Position numbers and translations under genes: made by a program. A stretch of 64,000 bases of DNA, taken from Pedobacter sp. MR2016-24. GTDB lineage: Bacteria; Bacteroidota; Bacteroidia; Sphingobacteriales; Sphingobacteriaceae. Location: NCBI RefSeq assembly GCF_026239655.1, contig NZ_JAPIVO010000002.1:186001-250000 (forward strand), in the 5' to 3' direction. Under the pieces are notes generated by a model. It saw only the letters and a program-made list of their open reading frames with translations. It searched no databases and had not been told where the DNA came from. Positions 61,032 through 64,000 of the stretch are shown one piece after another (positions within the stretch are counted from its first letter, which is position 1; the number at the start of each line of letters is the position of its first letter).

Positions 61032-61868
61032 TTATTCTTTTTCCCCTTGCGGCGCTTTTGCACCCGCAGGTTTCGTTCCTTTTAACGATAAAATATAATT
61101 GGCGAGATCTGAAATCTGCGATGCACTCAGGGATTTTTCCCAGGCGATCATCCCTTTCTCAGGCACACCATATTTAATGGTTTTGAAAACATTTTTGATA
61201 CCACCGCCATGCAGCCAATACTCATCCGTCAGGTTAGGACCAACAATACCTTCTGCATGTTCACCATGACAGGGGGTACAGCGGTTAGTGAACAATGCCG
61301 CGCCACTTTTCAATACTGCATCGTCTTTACTTTGTACCACATTATTCTCATTTACCGCGCTGGCCGCATTAACAGGATTGGCCAGGAAGGCTACTTTATC
61401 TTCAGCAGCCTGTTCAATTTCTGCTACATATTCCTCTTCCTGCAGTTTACCATAACCAAAAACATGGTAGGTGAGCAAATAGCCTGCACCAAAGATGATG
61501 GTGGCATAAAAGAGCACCATAAACCAGGCCGGAGTAGGATTGTTCAATTCGGCGATGCCGTCAAACTTGTGCTCCATTTCCAGGCTTTTTTCTTCTTCCA
61601 TCGGCTTAAGCTGCATGAGCTTAAGCCAGATAGAAGGTTTCTTTTTCACCAGTGCCTGTGCGGCTTCCAGCTCCAGTCTGCGGCGTTCTTTTTCTTCCGG
61701 CGTAGCGAAAGGTATAGGATTAGCGGCTTCTTTAACGTAGAACTTAATCACTTTCAGCATCAGTATGGATACGCAAAGCACCATGATGGAAGTGATCAGC
61801 ATGAGGCCGATTACAATGTCTACCGAAGTATTTCCGGTTGACCAGCTGCTGTTAATTACCTCTTTCAT
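61032..61868 (-). CDS. ccoP: cbb3 oxidase subunit CcoP, single c-type heme motif
   Basis: About 278 aa from the ATG at 61868 (start at 61877 equally possible). N-terminal membrane helix (ITSIMVLCVSILMLKVIKFYV), a second one (WFMVLFYATIIFGAGYLLTY), then one cytochrome c domain with CTPCH and axial Met region GMIAWEKSLSA. Proteobacterial CcoP has two CxxCH motifs; here only one. Carries electrons to the catalytic subunit. Confidence 0.9.
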   Translation of the reverse strand: MKEVINSSWSTGNTSVDIVIGLMLITSIMVLCVSILMLKVIKFYVKEAANPIPFATPEEKERRRLELEAAQALVKKKPSIWLKLMQLKPMEEEKSLEMEHKFDGIAELNNPTPAWFMVLFYATIIFGAGYLLTYHVFGYGKLQEEEYVAEIEQAAEDKVAFLANPVNAASAVNENNVVQSKDDAVLKSGAALFTNRCTPCHGEHAEGIVGPNLTDEYWLHGGGIKNVFKTIKYGVPEKGMIAWEKSLSASQISDLANYILSLKGTKPAGAKAPQGEKE

Positions 61869-62031
61869 CATTGTCATCTTTTAGTGGGAGTTCGCTCATA
61901 TAGGTAATTTCTTCTTTTTTCATTCTCAGCAGCATCACACCTACCAGTATAAAGAATAATAGAAAGACGCTCATTGAGCTCAGCAGATACCCTTGGTTTC
62001 CGTCGGCCTGCTCCAGGAATTGTTTGAACAT
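61852..62031 (-). CDS. ccoQ: CcoQ-like small membrane protein, 59 aa
   Basis: Begins MFKQFLEQADGNQGYLLSSM, has one membrane helix (VFLLFFILVGVMLLRM), and ends KDDNDERGN. It lies between ccoNO and ccoP and overlaps the ccoP start by about 17-26 bases. Position and form match CcoQ (FixQ), which stabilises the oxidase. Called from position rather than strong sequence similarity. Confidence 0.72.
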   Translation of the reverse strand: MFKQFLEQADGNQGYLLSSMSVFLLFFILVGVMLLRMKKEEITYMSELPLKDDNDERGN

Positions 62032-62049
62032 GTCTGATTGGTTTTAATG

Positions 62050-64000
62050 TTATTTTGCTTTAATATCTGTTCCAAGTCGCTGCAGGTAAGCGATGATCGC
62101 TATAATTTCCCTGTCGCTTTTTACCTTTATGTTATTTTGTTTCAGGTCGGCCGCTATTCCTTTTGCCTGTGCATCCAGTTTTCCATTTGCCTTATTCTCA
62201 AATCCTTCCGGATAAGGAACGCCCAGGGAACGCATTGCGCTGATTTTGGAACGGGTCGTGGTCGTGTCCAGTTGCTGGTTGATCAGCCATTCATACGGAG
62301 GCATAATACTGCCCGGCGACATCGTCTGCGGGTCGTACAAGTGATTGTAATGCCATGCATTACCATATTTTCCGCCTTCACGTTGTAAGTCGGGCCCTGT
62401 ACGTTTAGATCCCCATAAAAATGGATGGTCATACACAAATTCACCCCCTTTACTGTACTCTCCGTAACGCTCCGTTTCCGAGCGGAAAGGTCTGATCATC
62501 TGTGAGTGACAGTTGACACAACCTTCCCTGATATAAATATCCCTTCCCTGTAATTCTAAAGGTGTATAAGGTTTCACACTGGAAATGGTAGGGATATTGG
62601 ACTTAATCGTAAACGTTGGCATCATTTCCACCATTCCACCGATCAGGATCACGATCAGTGACAATACCAGGAATAACATCGGTTTACGCTCCAGGAAGCG
62701 GTGTACTTTTTTATCGGAACCCTGAGGCACATATACTGCCGGCAATGGTTGTGCTTCAGCGGCCTCATTTGCAACCAGTTTACCTGCTTTCATGGTTTTG
62801 ATCAGGTTGTAAGTCATCACAATTACCCCTGTAAGGTATAACGCGCCACCTAAAGCCCTTAGCATATACATCGGGATGATCTGAATCACTGTCTCCAGGA
62901 AATTAGGATATCTCAATACACCTTCTGGTGTAAATTCTTTCCACATCAATCCCTGTGTAAAACCAGCGAAGTAAAGCGGCACTGCATAAAATATGATACC
63001 CAGCGTACCAATCCAGAAGTGGAAAGAGGCCAGTTTTTTAGAATAGAGTTCTGTGCTGTAAATTCTCGGGATCAGCCAGTACAGGATACCGAAGGTTAAA
63101 AATCCGTTCCAGCCTAAGGCACCTACGTGTACGTGGGCAACTATCCAGTCGGTATAATGCGCAATGGCATTGATCTGTTTAAAAGCGAGCATCGGGCCTT
63201 CAAAAGTGGCCATCCCATAAGCAGTGATACCCACTACCATGAATTTTAATCTTGGATCTTCTCTTACTTTATCCCATGCACCGCGCAGGGTTAACAAACC
63301 GTTGATCATCCCGCCCCAGCTTGGTGCGATCAGCATCACCGAGAAAACAACACTTAAAGATTGTACCCAGCCTGGTAAGGAGGTATAGAGCAGGTGATGG
63401 GGACCAGCCCAGATATAGATGAAAATGAGCGACCAGAAGTGGAGGATACTCAGTTTATAAGAATATACCGGGCGTTCTGCCATTTTAGGCAAAAAGTAGT
63501 ACATCATACCCAGGTAAGGCGTAGTCAGGAAAAATGCTACTGCATTGTGGCCGTACCACCATTGTACCAGTGCATCCTGCACACCTGCATAAACATAGTA
63601 ACTTTTGAATGCAGAAATCGGCAGTTCAATCGAGTTGACAATATGTAAAACGGCGACAGTAACGAAAGTAGCAATGTAAAACCAGATGGCCACATACATA
63701 TGTTTCTCTCGTCTTTTGATGATTGTTCCGAACATATTGATCCCAAATACCACCCAGATAAGGGTAATACCAATATCAATCGGCCATTCCATTTCTGCAT
63801 ATTCATGTGAAGTGGTGAAGCCCAAAGGAAGGGTAATGGCCGTGGCTACAATAATAAGCTGCCAGCCCCAGAAATGGATATAACTTAATACATCGCTGAA
63901 CATCCTTGCTTTAAGCAGGCGTTGCAGCGAATAATAAACCCCCATAAAAATGGCATTACCCACAAATGCGAAAATCACCGCATTGGTGTGTAAAGGCCGG
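62050..64000 (-). CDS. ccoNO: cbb3 oxidase CcoN-CcoO fusion, 5' end outside window
   Basis: Open to the window edge (RPLHTNAVIFAFVGNAIF), so the start lies beyond 64000; the GTG at 63978 is internal. The N-terminal CcoN part has the expected metal-ligand His regions (HFWGWQLIIVATAI, QWWYGHNAVAFF, WAGPHHLLYT, HVHVGALGW). After about residue 430 a CcoO part follows with a membrane anchor and one c-heme motif CVNCH and axial Met in MPPYEW. Fusion of the two subunits is common in Bacteroidota. High-affinity terminal oxidase. Confidence 0.95.
   Translation of the reverse strand, partial: RPLHTNAVIFAFVGNAIFMGVYYSLQRLLKARMFSDVLSYIHFWGWQLIIVATAITLPLGFTTSHEYAEMEWPIDIGITLIWVVFGINMFGTIIKRREKHMYVAIWFYIATFVTVAVLHIVNSIELPISAFKSYYVYAGVQDALVQWWYGHNAVAFFLTTPYLGMMYYFLPKMAERPVYSYKLSILHFWSLIFIYIWAGPHHLLYTSLPGWVQSLSVVFSVMLIAPSWGGMINGLLTLRGAWDKVREDPRLKFMVVGITAYGMATFEGPMLAFKQINAIAHYTDWIVAHVHVGALGWNGFLTFGILYWLIPRIYSTELYSKKLASFHFWIGTLGIIFYAVPLYFAGFTQGLMWKEFTPEGVLRYPNFLETVIQIIPMYMLRALGGALYLTGVIVMTYNLIKTMKAGKLVANEAAEAQPLPAVYVPQGSDKKVHRFLERKPMLFLVLSLIVILIGGMVEMMPTFTIKSNIPTISSVKPYTPLELQGRDIYIREGCVNCHSQMIRPFRSETERYGEYSKGGEFVYDHPFLWGSKRTGPDLQREGGKYGNAWHYNHLYDPQTMSPGSIMPPYEWLINQQLDTTTTRSKISAMRSLGVPYPEGFENKANGKLDAQAKGIAADLKQNNIKVKSDREIIAIIAYLQRLGTDIKAK

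Noticed and set aside
1..64000. CRISPR arrays, rRNA or tRNA genes, and biosynthetic gene clusters
   Set aside because: No regularly spaced repeats, no ribosomal RNA-like stretches, no cloverleaf and no large modular synthases were seen by eye.

Overview
The window comes from a Bacteroidota chromosome, most likely a Pedobacter-like member of the Sphingobacteriaceae. This is inferred from TAnnTTTG-type promoters, a fused CcoN/CcoO oxidase, many short lipoproteins with a Cys lipobox, and families typical of that group (DUF2911, DUF4142, DUF5362, KTSC, HME-RND/TolC sets). No species call is possible from sequence alone.

Layout. (1) 1-5114: an L-rhamnose operon (isomerase, FGGY kinase) running into lutABC, so rhamnose breakdown is linked to lactate oxidation. 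(2) 5128-10015: secreted or periplasmic enzymes: an alpha/beta hydrolase lacking its nucleophile Ser, a Tat-type sugar isomerase-like protein, an SGNH esterase and a GH18 endoglycosidase. Two large palindromes and a gene remnant lie between and after them. (3) 10704-28816: an 18-kb mobile element bounded by perfect 100-bp direct repeats. It carries a frame-disrupted tyrosine integrase, a helicase split by a frame change, many unknown AT-rich genes and structured non-coding stretches. Its right part is a defence-like cluster: a GmrSD remnant, an FRG protein, a GHKL ATPase-nuclease and an Mrr-type nuclease. A complete IS21-family element (26046-28650) is inserted near its right end. (4) 29047-33414: housekeeping and hypothetical genes including ychF. 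(5) 33592-41291: a heavy-metal RND efflux operon with its two-component system. (6) 41338-53745: tatA, KTSC/J-domain protein, YihY, TetR, DoxX, a LmbE-like deacetylase with an unannotated 41-aa membrane protein and a Na+/solute symporter, DUF2911, DUF4142 and a TIM-barrel oxygenase-like protein. (7) 53910-64000: a low-oxygen respiration block.

How it works together. In region 7 a FixL-like heme-PAS kinase sits next to a receiver-CRP/FNR fusion regulator, followed by hemN (anaerobic heme synthesis) and, convergently, the cbb3 oxidase genes ccoNO-Q-P-ccoG-fixH-tauE/safE. This looks like a compact oxygen-sensing circuit placed beside its likely targets. The mobile element in region 3 appears partly decayed (integrase, helicase and GmrSD reading frames broken) but keeps an intact two-gene GHKL/Mrr nuclease pair, which is the best candidate for a poorly described defence system here.
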